This document shows, one piece after another, positions 1-7,732 of a DNA stretch of 64,000 bases (positions within the stretch are counted from its first letter, which is position 1; every line of letters starts with the position of its first letter). Made by a program: the position numbers and the translations under genes. The stretch is from assembly GCA_023415795.1 (NCBI GenBank), contig JAEZJG010000004.1:12336-76335 (forward strand), given 5' to 3'. The notes under the pieces are model-generated. The model was not told the DNA's origin, made no database searches, and saw only the letters and a list, made by a program, of their open reading frames with translations. This DNA is from Bacillota bacterium (GTDB taxonomy: Bacteria; Bacillota; Clostridia; Christensenellales; SZUA-584).

Positions 1-917
1 TGCCGCACCGCATTGTTCTGCGCGTACTGCGGCGCGGTGTCCAGTATGTTCCATGATGCGTCGGTATATACGCTCAGCAGCGGCACGGGATACGGCGTGT
101 CGTCCCACACAAAATCACCCTCGGCGGTCACGCCCTCAACATCGCCCATGAACGGTGCCTCCAGCGCGATGACGGCGGAAACATCGCTCCGCTCGCGCCC
201 CAAAGCCAGCGCCGCCGCACCGCCCATGGAATGCCCCATCAGCCCGATGCGCGATGTATCAACCAACCGATACACGCCGCCCTCTCCCCCTTGTGTGCGC
301 GATACCACCGTATCCAGCACAAAGCCGATATCCGCTGTGCGCACCGTCATCCAACTGTCGAACAGCGCCGCCAGCTCCGCGCGCTGCTCCGGTGTATCGT
401 CGCTTGCGCGCAGCACCTGCTGTTGAAAGCCGCTGTCCAAGCCCGCCCTTTCGCCGTCCGGTCCGGTGGTGCCAAGGCTCTGGTAAGTATGCTCGATGGC
501 GCACACCACATATCCGTGGCTCGCCAGCTCGCGGTATTGCACCACGTTGCTCTCCCGTGTGCCGAACGACCCGTGCGAAAACACGATCAGCGGACAAACC
601 TTCTCACCCGCCGTGTCATCCTGCGGATACCAGAAAGACACGTTCAGCCACCGCGCAGAGCCGTCATCCTCGTACGATTCCACTCGGCTCTCGTCGATGT
701 ACACCTCATCCGCACGCGCCACGGCATATGCGCCGGTCACCTCAGGATAGCTCCACGCCGGAAAGCACCAGAAATAGCCCAGCGCCAGCACACCTGCCAC
801 GCCGCCCAGCACACACAGTCGCTTGACGCGTTTTTGCCGCCACCCTTTAAAGCACAGGCTGAACACCGCAAACGCCAGCAGCAGCGCAATGGCAATAATG
901 AATATCAGATTCCTCAT
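1..917 (-). CDS. alpha/beta hydrolase, PAF-acetylhydrolase-like (3' end cut by window)
   Basis: Reads leftward from an ATG at 917 and stays open to the window edge, giving about 305 residues without a stop. Two hydrophobic N-terminal helices (about residues 3-21 and 35-53) suggest membrane anchoring with the catalytic domain outside. The nucleophile elbow GHSMGG (plus-strand bases near 228-245) and an oxyanion-type segment VFSHGSFG (near 560-590) are those of the platelet-activating-factor acetylhydrolase/dienelactone hydrolase fold. Substrate unknown; probably an esterase or lipase. The acid and histidine of the triad would lie partly beyond the edge. The neighbouring kinase gene is divergent. 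Confidence 0.8.
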   Translation of the reverse strand, partial: MRNLIFIIAIALLLAFAVFSLCFKGWRQKRVKRLCVLGGVAGVLALGYFWCFPAWSYPEVTGAYAVARADEVYIDESRVESYEDDGSARWLNVSFWYPQDDTAGEKVCPLIVFSHGSFGTRESNVVQYRELASHGYVVCAIEHTYQSLGTTGPDGERAGLDSGFQQQVLRASDDTPEQRAELAALFDSWMTVRTADIGFVLDTVVSRTQGGEGGVYRLVDTSRIGLMGHSMGGAAALALGRERSDVSAVIALEAPFMGDVEGVTAEGDFVWDDTPYPVPLLSVYTDASWNILDTAPQYAQNNAVR

Positions 918-1238
918 AATACCCCCGTGTGGTTATCGCAAGAATGAAACATTTAGGCTGATTTGATGATATATGAGCAGCCTGCGTTTATCAAGCCAGA
1001 GCCTTTAATTATTTGCTTAATGCGTGTTAAGCCTGTTTGGTACTGTCCGACGCTATATCGGTAAAATATTCCTATTGCCCCCTCCTCCGCTTTATTTACA
1101 ATTATCGCGTATCATGGTAATATAAGCTCACTGTTAATTTTGGCTCCAAATACAATATAGCACAGGAACGTGCGCGCACGGCTGTGTGTCGCGCCGTACA
1201 TGTCTGTGCGCCATCATCATACTCAGGAGGCCTCTCCC
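918..1238. other. divergent intergenic region
   Basis: About 320 bases between the leftward hydrolase and the rightward sensor kinase. It is AT-rich, must carry both promoters, and shows no convincing gene, repeat or structured RNA. An AGGAGG at 1225-1230 lies 8 bases before ATG 1239 and fixes the kinase start. Confidence 0.5.
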
Positions 1239-2624
1239 ATGTCGCTCCGCACCAGTCAAACGAAGAAGCATTCCAGCGTCCGTACCAGTTCCTTTATGGA
1301 AGCCAGCTGGTTGTCCGGCGCATACTTTGTGGTGGGCAGCTTATGGATTTTCTTCAGCGATGCGTTTTTGCAGCTTGCCAGATCTCCGGAGGACATGGTG
1401 ACAATATCCAACATCAAGGGCTGGGCTTATGTGGTTGTTACCGCCGTACTCCTGTGGATAGCCGTATACAGGCGCACCCGCAAGCGCAATGCAAGCGAAG
1501 CAACGCTGGCGGAAAGCGAGGCGCGCTTTAAGCTGCTGGTAGACAGCGCGCCGGATGCCGTTATGCTGCACACCAACAACCACTTTACCTACGTCAACAC
1601 ACAGGCTCTCAAGCTGCTGCGCATCAGCAAGCCGGAAGACATTATCGGCAAGGAGTCCATATCCATCGTGCCTCTCGACCGGCACGCGCATGTTTACGAG
1701 AAGCTGCGCCATATTACGGATCATCCTGATAGATTCGAGCCGTGGGAAGATATCATCCAGCGCAGCGATGGCGAGCTGGCAGATGTCGAGATGGTTGCCG
1801 TGCCCTTCCACTCCAGCAGCAAGAACAGCATACTCGTCTATATGCGGGACATCACCGACCGCAAGCAGGCAGAGCGCGAGCGCGTTCAGCTGGAGCTGCA
1901 GGTGCGCCAGAAGCATCGGCTGGAATCCATCGGCACACTGGCGGGCGGCATCGCTCATGAGATTAACAATCCTATCACGGGCATAATAAACTATGCGCAG
2001 CTCATTGCCGATTCGCCTTTTGCCGACGAGCAGCTGCGCGAATACAGCCGCGAGATCATGCACGAGGGGCTTCGGGTGGCAGGAACAGTGAAGACGCTGC
2101 TCAGCTTCTCTCAGTACGACAAAAAGCTGTTCTACCCCGTACCGGTTTCCTCCATCGTGGGCGATACCATATCGCTGCTTGACGCAGTGCTGCGGCACGA
2201 TCAAATTGCCCTTACGGTCAGAGTCGAGGAGGGGCTGCCGTATATCCGGTGCAGCGGTCATCAGCTCAGGCAGGTGCTGATGAACCTGCTGACCAACGCG
2301 CGCGATGCCTTAAACGCCCGCTACAACGGTTATCATGCCAACAAGCAGCTGATTCTTACTGTGGATTCCGCGGAGCGAAAAAAGCAGCCGTGGGTGCGCT
2401 TCACGGTGGAAGACCATGGCGAGGGCATCGATCAGGAAACGCTGAACAAGGCCTTCGACCCCTTCTTCACCACCTCTACCCGCAGCGAGCACGCAGGGCT
2501 GGGTCTGTCCATCAGCCTCAGCATCATCAAAGAGCATCGGGGCGATATCTGGTTTGAGTCGCAACCGGGCGAATATACCCGCGCCATCGTGGAGCTGCCG
2601 GCAGACAACAGCGAAGCAGTTTAG
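1239..2624 (+). CDS. PAS-domain sensor histidine kinase, membrane bound
   Basis: 461-residue sensor kinase. Two transmembrane helices (about residues 22-42 and 60-77) enclose a short external loop; a PAS domain follows (about 95-210), then a HisKA dimerisation domain with H-box AGGIAHEINNPI and an ATPase domain with N-box NLLTNARDA, G1 EDHGEGI and G2 GLGLSIS. It resembles NtrB/AtoS-type kinases. An upstream in-frame ATG at 1170 lacks a ribosome binding site, whereas ATG 1239 follows AGGAGG, so the shorter start was chosen. No response regulator adjoins; the next gene, 34 bases on, codes for a Cys/His-repeat protein. Signal sensed is unknown. Confidence 0.85.
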   Translation: MSLRTSQTKKHSSVRTSSFMEASWLSGAYFVVGSLWIFFSDAFLQLARSPEDMVTISNIKGWAYVVVTAVLLWIAVYRRTRKRNASEATLAESEARFKLLVDSAPDAVMLHTNNHFTYVNTQALKLLRISKPEDIIGKESISIVPLDRHAHVYEKLRHITDHPDRFEPWEDIIQRSDGELADVEMVAVPFHSSSKNSILVYMRDITDRKQAERERVQLELQVRQKHRLESIGTLAGGIAHEINNPITGIINYAQLIADSPFADEQLREYSREIMHEGLRVAGTVKTLLSFSQYDKKLFYPVPVSSIVGDTISLLDAVLRHDQIALTVRVEEGLPYIRCSGHQLRQVLMNLLTNARDALNARYNGYHANKQLILTVDSAERKKQPWVRFTVEDHGEGIDQETLNKAFDPFFTTSTRSEHAGLGLSISLSIIKEHRGDIWFESQPGEYTRAIVELPADNSEAV

Positions 2625-2658
2625 GCGCACCAAAACAACAATTTAAGGAGAGACAGCA

Positions 2659-3447
2659 ATGAGCGTACAACGGCTTGACATCTGGAACAACTGGCATCGG
2701 GATATGTCTTTGGCATTGGGAGACGGCAACCCCGTTGTGGACGGATACATCTCGATCACCGCTGCCCCGCAGGAGTCTTGCGGCTGCGGCGGGCACGACC
2801 ACGGCGACGGCTGCGGCGGCTGCGGCGGACACGACCACGACGACGGCTGCGGCTGCGGTGGTCACGATCACGGCGATGGCTGCGGCGGCTGCGGTGGTCA
2901 CGACCACGACCACGGCGACAGCTGCGGCTGCGGCGATGATGAAGACGGTTCCGTGCTGCGCGACGCCCTGATCAACATGCTGTACTTTGCCGCGTTTCGT
3001 GCAAGCTGCGGCGTGCATGTGTCCGGGCTCGGTGACGATTTTTCGCTAAGCGCACAGGAGCTGAGCACGATCAGCAGCGAGATCGACTTTCTCAGCTTCG
3101 TTTTCGGCTACAAGACCGGGCAGCTGGGCGCCGAGCAGTTCGCAAAGGAGATAAGCGGGCAAACCGTTTACTATTCCACACTGGCGGGAGAAAACGACGC
3201 GGGCGAGCCCTCGCTCTTTGCCTGCACCTCGGGCGGCGATACCGACTTCTACCCCGTCTTTCTCACCGAGGCGCATCTGCGCGACTTCTTCGAAGCCTGC
3301 CGCCGGCCGGCATACACGGTGATGCAGGGCACGTTTGCGGAGTTCCTCGCCATGCTGGGCTCAGACGAGACGCTGCAAAAGCTGGGCACGGTGATCGAGC
3401 CTTTTCAGAGCTGTGCCGTGGGCTTGCCGCCGGGCACCAGGGTGTGA
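2659..3447 (+). CDS. protein with Cys/His/Gly/Asp tandem repeat (putative metal-binding)
   Basis: 262 residues, family not recognised. Residues 41-92 are about four imperfect copies of a unit like CGGHDHGDGCG, with 10 Cys and 9 His in about 51 residues. The flanking sequence is ordinary globular protein without signal peptide or membrane helix. Such His/Cys/Asp tracts bind Zn, Ni, Cu or Co in chaperones and stores, so metal binding or delivery is the best inference. The SD is AAGGAG at 2644-2649, and the 34-base gap suggests co-transcription with the upstream sensor kinase, which might sense a metal. The repeat DNA (about 2779-2940) is itself tandem and may vary in length between strains. Confidence 0.7.
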   Translation: MSVQRLDIWNNWHRDMSLALGDGNPVVDGYISITAAPQESCGCGGHDHGDGCGGCGGHDHDDGCGCGGHDHGDGCGGCGGHDHDHGDSCGCGDDEDGSVLRDALINMLYFAAFRASCGVHVSGLGDDFSLSAQELSTISSEIDFLSFVFGYKTGQLGAEQFAKEISGQTVYYSTLAGENDAGEPSLFACTSGGDTDFYPVFLTEAHLRDFFEACRRPAYTVMQGTFAEFLAMLGSDETLQKLGTVIEPFQSCAVGLPPGTRV

Positions 3448-3511
3448 GGTTTAACTATTAGAACTTATCGATTAATTCTGAAAATTGTCAACTATTTTTG
3501 ATTGTTTATGA

Positions 3512-3517
3512 TATAAT
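3512..3517 (+). promoter_or_regulatory. -10-like TATAAT before the dGTPase island
   Basis: TATAAT in a sharply AT-rich stretch between the GC-rich repeat-protein gene and the AT-rich ORFs that follow. A -35 of good fit at 17 bases is not clear. It would transcribe both the 60-codon ORF at 3568 and the dGTPase gene. Confidence 0.4.
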
Positions 3518-3567
3518 ACTAGTAGGAAATACTGATCATAGATTTAAAAATCAGGAGGATAGTTTAT

Positions 3568-3750
3568 ATGGCGAATAGGTCTACTAAATCTACTTTTAAA
3601 GATAAGCCATCCGATAGTAAAATTATGCGTACCGATTATTATTCCAAGCACTCTATAATTGTTTCGCACATAGGACCACGTAACTCTTTTAATGGTTCTT
3701 GCACTCCTCCGTCTGCATTGGATGGTAGAAAAAATGCCGCCAGTAAATGA
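3568..3750 (+). CDS. 60-codon ORF overlapping the dGTPase start
   Basis: ATG 3568 follows an excellent ribosome binding site (AGGAGG at 3552-3557), better than anything in front of the dGTPase. It encodes a 60-residue polar peptide of no recognised family and overlaps the dGTPase gene in another frame by 17 bases. It could be a coupled leader peptide, or the true N-terminal part of the dGTPase separated by a frameshift (real or a sequencing error). I cannot decide between these. Confidence 0.35.
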   Translation: MANRSTKSTFKDKPSDSKIMRTDYYSKHSIIVSHIGPRNSFNGSCTPPSALDGRKNAASK

Positions 3751-5146
3751 TACCTTTAGATTTATGCCTTTATACAAGGCATATGATCAAGAAAAACTGA
3801 AAGACAGACCTGATTACCGGATTGATTACGCTAGAGTTCTTCATTCTCCGTCCTTCCGGCGTCTAGAGCATAAAACTCAACTTTTCCCTGGCTATGAAAG
3901 TGATTTTTTTCGTAACCGTCTAACTCATTCGTTAGAAGTTGCTCAAATAGCAAAGTCTATTGGTATCAAAATTTCTAAGGATTATACTAAAATCCCAATT
4001 AATCCTGACGTTTGTGAAATTGCAGGAATGATTCATGATTTGGGACACCCACCCTTTGGTCATAACGGCGAGTACGCTCTTGATGAATGTATGAAATCTG
4101 CCGGAGGGTTCGAAGGGAATGCACAAACGCTAAGGATAATTACACGTATTGAGAAAAAAGAAGAATCGGTTCCTCATATAAACACTGATGGTAGTGATAA
4201 TAGGGTAGGCTTAAATCTCACCGCTCGAGTGATTGCAGCTGCTATTAAATATGACAACATGATTCCACTTCGTCGCTCACCAAAGGATAAACTTCAAAAG
4301 GGCTATTATCGATCAGAAAGCGAACTTGTCAAAATTGTTAAGCAACAGGTTACAGGAATACGTTCAACCGAACTTCCTGATATAAAATTTAAAACTATTG
4401 AATGTTCGATAATGGATCTTGCTGATGATATAGCCTATTCAACTTATGATATGGAAGATGCATTCAAAGCAGGATTTTTAACTCCCTATGAAATAATGTC
4501 TGCAGATAGAGATATTTTCGAACGCATTGTCGATAAGTTAAGTGATAGTGGCTTAAAGATTAATGTCGACGAATGTAGATCTTATTTATTTGGTTTCTTT
4601 TCAGAAATATGGGAAGACAGCATTAATGATATGCGCAACCTAGACAAAGATGATCCGTATTTTGACCAAAAAGCTTTAAGTATTTTATTAAGTTCGTATA
4701 GATATTCAAAAGCTTTTGCATCTGATGGTTATTTGAGAACCAGATTTTCATCGAACACGATAGAACGTTTATTATCTGGTATTACTGTACAATATAATTC
4801 AACTTATCCAGTCTTGTCTCAAGTTGATTTTGATGAAGAAACAAAGATAATAGTTAACATACTTAAACACTTCACGTATGTTTCGCAAATTGAAAGTTCC
4901 AGACTAAAAGTAGCAGAAAACAGAGGAAAAGACATTGTTTCTGGTATTTTCGAGAAATTATGCAGTCCAAATGGTGAAAGGCTTCTCCCTGAAGATTTTC
5001 AAAGTATATATTTCAAGTTAAAGCATATCGAAGATCAAAAACGTCTTGTATGTGATTTTATAGCTGGAATGACCGATCGTTATGCAATTGAGTTCTATGG
5101 CCGCCTTTACTCCGAAAATCCTCAGTCAATTTTCAAGCCCCTTTAG
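3734..5146 (+). CDS. dgt: dGTPase-like HD-domain triphosphohydrolase
   Basis: About 470 residues. Hydrolyses dGTP or other dNTPs to nucleoside and triphosphate. HD-superfamily metal ligands are visible: the His of LTHSLEVAQIAKSIG, the HD of MIHDLGHPPFGHNGEYAL, and the Asp of DLADDIAYSTYDMED; the N-terminal SFRRLEHKTQLF is a typical dGTPase motif. Start uncertain: ATG 3692, 3722 and 3734 are in frame, none with a strong SD; 3734 begins close to where family similarity begins. The gene is far more AT-rich than its neighbours, which suggests horizontal gain. dGTPases can restrict phage by draining dNTPs, but no partner defence gene adjoins, so a housekeeping role is equally possible. Confidence 0.85.
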   Translation: MPPVNDTFRFMPLYKAYDQEKLKDRPDYRIDYARVLHSPSFRRLEHKTQLFPGYESDFFRNRLTHSLEVAQIAKSIGIKISKDYTKIPINPDVCEIAGMIHDLGHPPFGHNGEYALDECMKSAGGFEGNAQTLRIITRIEKKEESVPHINTDGSDNRVGLNLTARVIAAAIKYDNMIPLRRSPKDKLQKGYYRSESELVKIVKQQVTGIRSTELPDIKFKTIECSIMDLADDIAYSTYDMEDAFKAGFLTPYEIMSADRDIFERIVDKLSDSGLKINVDECRSYLFGFFSEIWEDSINDMRNLDKDDPYFDQKALSILLSSYRYSKAFASDGYLRTRFSSNTIERLLSGITVQYNSTYPVLSQVDFDEETKIIVNILKHFTYVSQIESSRLKVAENRGKDIVSGIFEKLCSPNGERLLPEDFQSIYFKLKHIEDQKRLVCDFIAGMTDRYAIEFYGRLYSENPQSIFKPL

Positions 5147-5350
5147 TTATTGCCCGAAAAACCGCAGCGCCTCCAGCACCAGAAACACCGGCCACACGAT
5201 GGCCTTGAGAAAGCCCAGCACGCCCATCCAAAAACCTGTCGCCACAGAGATGTAGTATATCGCCGCGCCGATCAAACCAAGACCATACACCGCGCCCGGC
5301 GTGTAATTGTTTTTGACCTTTGTGCAACCCGATTCGTCTTTCATATTCAA
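5147..5350 (-). CDS. small two-helix membrane protein
   Basis: 67 residues with a polar N-terminus (about 1-17) and two hydrophobic stretches (about 20-38 and 42-62). GGAGGGG lies about 6 bases before the ATG, so translation is likely. Its stop abuts the dGTPase stop with no gap, so the two genes converge and their transcripts must overlap. Function unknown; similar small hydrophobic proteins are common in Firmicutes. Confidence 0.65.
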   Translation of the reverse strand: MNMKDESGCTKVKNNYTPGAVYGLGLIGAAIYYISVATGFWMGVLGFLKAIVWPVFLVLEALRFFGQ

Positions 5351-5481
5351 CCCCTCCGCTCCATATTATCCCAATCTTGTTTCATCGTATAATATGACGC
5401 AGCTTCTGTCAATATGCCGCACAATCCGGTTATTTAAACGTACAAATAAATCTTGCTACACAAGCGCAAATCGCGTGCCGT

Positions 5482-5511
5482 TGTGGTATAATAAATGCTT
5501 ATTATCACACA
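5482..5511 (+). promoter_or_regulatory. inverted repeat over the -10 of the MFS gene
   Basis: TGTGGTATAATAA and TTATTATCACACA face each other across 4 bases (11 of 13 positions pair). The left arm includes the -10 TATAAT (5487-5492). A repressor binding here would block the MFS promoter; the same bases could also form an RNA hairpin near the transcript start. No -35 match is strong. Confidence 0.45.
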
Positions 5512-5532
5512 CATCAGGGGGTCAGGGGTTTC

Positions 5533-6729
5533 ATGAATACAGGCAGACGGCAGATAAACATATACACCGCCGTGGTGTTCGGCGCGGTGTTCTTCATGTG
5601 CTTGTCCAACAACATTGTCGGTCCGGTGCTGGGCGACATCATGTCACACTACGACATACGGCTGGACGGCGGCGGCCTCATGTCCATGTACCAGAACATC
5701 GGCGGCACGGCAGCCATCATACTTTTCTCGTTCATCATGGACAGGCTGAACAAGACCGCGGTTTTCGCCGTGCCTATGTTCTGCCTCGCCCTCTCTCTGC
5801 TGCTCATCGGCACCGCACCTTCGTATACCGTGTTCATGCTGCTGTTCCTGTTCTTCGGCGTATCGTTCAGCACGATGGACATGACGGGCAACGCCCTCGT
5901 GGCGGATGTCCAGCAGGAGCGCAGCAGCTCCGCGCTCAGCCTGATGCACGGCATCGCATCCATCGGCGCGGTGGCGGCCCCGCTCATCGCGGGCGGCATC
6001 ACGCAGTCCGGCCTGCCCTGGCAGACAGTTTATACCGCTGCGGGCTGCTTTGTGCTCGTCTTGCTGGTGATATACATCATCGTAATGCTGTGCACCCGCA
6101 AGAGCTTAAAGGCAGTTAAGGCGGCGCATGCGGAAGGCAAACAAAAGGGTACAGCCAAGCGGTTTCTCACCGACCGCCACGTATGGGTTGCCGTGCTCTG
6201 CACGCTGACGTTTGGCGGCTACCAGAGCGGCATACTCGTGTGGGTGTCGCAGTATTTCAAGGAAGTGTTCGGCTCCGGCCAGCTGGCCGCGGGCCTTGGT
6301 CTTACGGCATATTGGCTGGGCGCGGGCGTTGTGCGCCTGCTTTTTGGCATGGTGCCCTCGCTGCGCAAGCTGGAAACGCGGACAATCAACATATACGGCA
6401 GCATACTCGCAGGCGTGTGCCTCGTCCTTGGCATACTGGTGCGCAATTACGCGGTGATGCTGGTATGCGTGTTTCTCTCCGGCGCGCTCAACGCACCCCT
6501 GCTGCCCCGCACGATGGGCATGGTCAGCGGCTGGTACCGTCAAAACTCCGGACTTGCATCCAGCGCAGTGTTCGGCGCGCTGTATCTGGCGTACTCCTTC
6601 TTCCCGCTGCTGATGGGCACGATGGCGTATGCGTGGGGCATGGACATGCTGATGCTGGTGCCCGCAGTGTGCACCGTGCTGGCGGGCGTTGTCTCGATAC
6701 TGCTGCCCAAGGCACGAATGGCGGCGTAA
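5533..6729 (+). CDS. MFS transporter
   Basis: 398 residues with about 12 hydrophobic helices in two halves joined by a basic loop (about residues 195-215). Layout and motifs (for example IMDRLNK in loop 2-3) fit major facilitator superfamily carriers of the sugar/drug type. Substrate cannot be told. The gene stands alone between its own regulated-looking promoter and a downstream hairpin. An AGGGG run precedes the ATG by about 5 bases. Confidence 0.8.
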   Translation: MNTGRRQINIYTAVVFGAVFFMCLSNNIVGPVLGDIMSHYDIRLDGGGLMSMYQNIGGTAAIILFSFIMDRLNKTAVFAVPMFCLALSLLLIGTAPSYTVFMLLFLFFGVSFSTMDMTGNALVADVQQERSSSALSLMHGIASIGAVAAPLIAGGITQSGLPWQTVYTAAGCFVLVLLVIYIIVMLCTRKSLKAVKAAHAEGKQKGTAKRFLTDRHVWVAVLCTLTFGGYQSGILVWVSQYFKEVFGSGQLAAGLGLTAYWLGAGVVRLLFGMVPSLRKLETRTINIYGSILAGVCLVLGILVRNYAVMLVCVFLSGALNAPLLPRTMGMVSGWYRQNSGLASSAVFGALYLAYSFFPLLMGTMAYAWGMDMLMLVPAVCTVLAGVVSILLPKARMAA

Positions 6730-6760
6730 ACTCCCGCACACAACTAAAATGGCATACATC

Positions 6761-6790
6761 AACACCGCAAGCTGTTCGGCCTGCGGTGTT
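6761..6790 (+). terminator. hairpin after the MFS gene
   Basis: AACACCGCA (6761-6769) pairs with TGCGGTGTT (6782-6790) around a 12-base loop. No T-run follows on either strand, so it is a terminator only by position, between the MFS gene and the leftward pnuC gene. Confidence 0.45.
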
Positions 6791-6832
6791 GTCATATACC
6801 CCTATACTATGCGGCAAAGCGAAACCCGAGGG

Positions 6833-7531
6833 CTACGCACTCAAAGTTTGTCTGGTTTTCATGCGTCTCCAATTAATGAATCCATACAGGTCATTAACGA
6901 GAAATACGACAAAGCAGATAACGACCGAAAGATAAGCTATGTCTTCCAGCATCGCCAACACCCATAGTACAATCAAAACGATATCATTGGCAGCATACGC
7001 CAGCGCAAAATATTCGCTGCGTCTGAAGGTCAGGTAAACGGCAAAAAAGCTGGTTGTCACAGAAATGGTGCTCGGTATCAGGTTCGCGGTATTAAAAGCC
7101 TCCAGGATGAAGTAGAAAGCAACGGTTACAACAGCGGTCAGCGCCAGCATAAAAATAGTTTCTTTGCCTTTTAAGTGGTTGACTTTCACCTCTGCCTTAT
7201 TCCCGTTGTAAGGATTTCGCAGCCAGGCAATCAGTGCGAATATAGACATTGGCGCTGTCATTCCAAGATAGGTTACCATCTCGCCGTAGTAGGCAAACGC
7301 AAATGAAATAATGCCATACAGCACACTGAATACTATCATCAGTAGCTGTCCGAACGGATTACCCTTAGCATTAAATATCAATGAGGTGACACCGATGACT
7401 GATGCTGTGAGCACCAGATAACCTTCCCTGTCGAAAACGGCAAATGACACAACGATAAGCACAACGGATAAACACCATAACAGGAGTTCACCCTTTGTAA
7501 AGTACGCGATTGCTGCTTTGATTCTGCTCAA
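6833..7531 (-). CDS. pnuC: PnuC-family vitamin transporter (nicotinamide riboside type)
   Basis: 232 residues from TTG 7531, which follows AGGGGGG by about 5 bases; an in-frame ATG at 7597 lies inside the predicted attenuator and has no SD, so it was rejected. Seven or eight hydrophobic helices. The C-terminal region with paired aromatic/Asn motifs (YGFINWRRM) is characteristic of PnuC facilitators, which take up nicotinamide riboside, or thiamine/riboflavin in PnuT/PnuX relatives. Substrate class cannot be read from sequence alone. Expression is probably controlled by the leader hairpin at 7544-7614. Confidence 0.8.
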   Translation of the reverse strand: MSRIKAAIAYFTKGELLLWCLSVVLIVVSFAVFDREGYLVLTASVIGVTSLIFNAKGNPFGQLLMIVFSVLYGIISFAFAYYGEMVTYLGMTAPMSIFALIAWLRNPYNGNKAEVKVNHLKGKETIFMLALTAVVTVAFYFILEAFNTANLIPSTISVTTSFFAVYLTFRRSEYFALAYAANDIVLIVLWVLAMLEDIAYLSVVICFVVFLVNDLYGFINWRRMKTRQTLSA

Positions 7532-7543
7532 TTTGTCCCCCCT

Positions 7544-7614
7544 AAAAAAATAAAGCACCCATGCAGTACATCTTCTAGGACCTAACGATGTACACATGAA
7601 TGCTTATTGCATTC
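7544..7614 (-). promoter_or_regulatory. transcription attenuator / possible riboswitch expression platform before pnuC
   Basis: On the minus strand AAGCATTCATG (7605-7595) pairs with CATGGGTGCTT (7563-7553); inside it GTACATC (7593-7587) pairs with GATGTAC (7572-7566); a T-rich run (TTTATTTTTTT, 7554-7544) follows directly, as in an intrinsic terminator. A second hairpin, GAATGC-AATAA-GCATTC (7614-7598), uses part of the same left arm, so the two structures exclude each other. A further small hairpin lies upstream (about 7632-7617). A TATAAT-like -10 lies near 7630-7640. The ligand or factor is unknown; I did not recognise a known riboswitch core. Confidence 0.6.
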
Positions 7615-7732
7615 TCTACCCGGTGGCAGAATATTATTATAATTTATTTTAGCACAACAGACACAAAAATCAAAGTGCTTTTGAACCAATTTCTATTTGG
7701 CACTCAGAAAACCGGCACAATATCAGTGCCGC

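Noticed and set aside
2779..2940. CRISPR-like array at the tandem repeat
   Set aside because: Units are contiguous and in frame in a protein; there are no spacers. No CRISPR array was found elsewhere.
2527..3018. Ala/Val-rich 163-codon frame on the minus strand
   Set aside because: Shadow of the Cys/His-repeat region read in reverse; low-complexity artefact.
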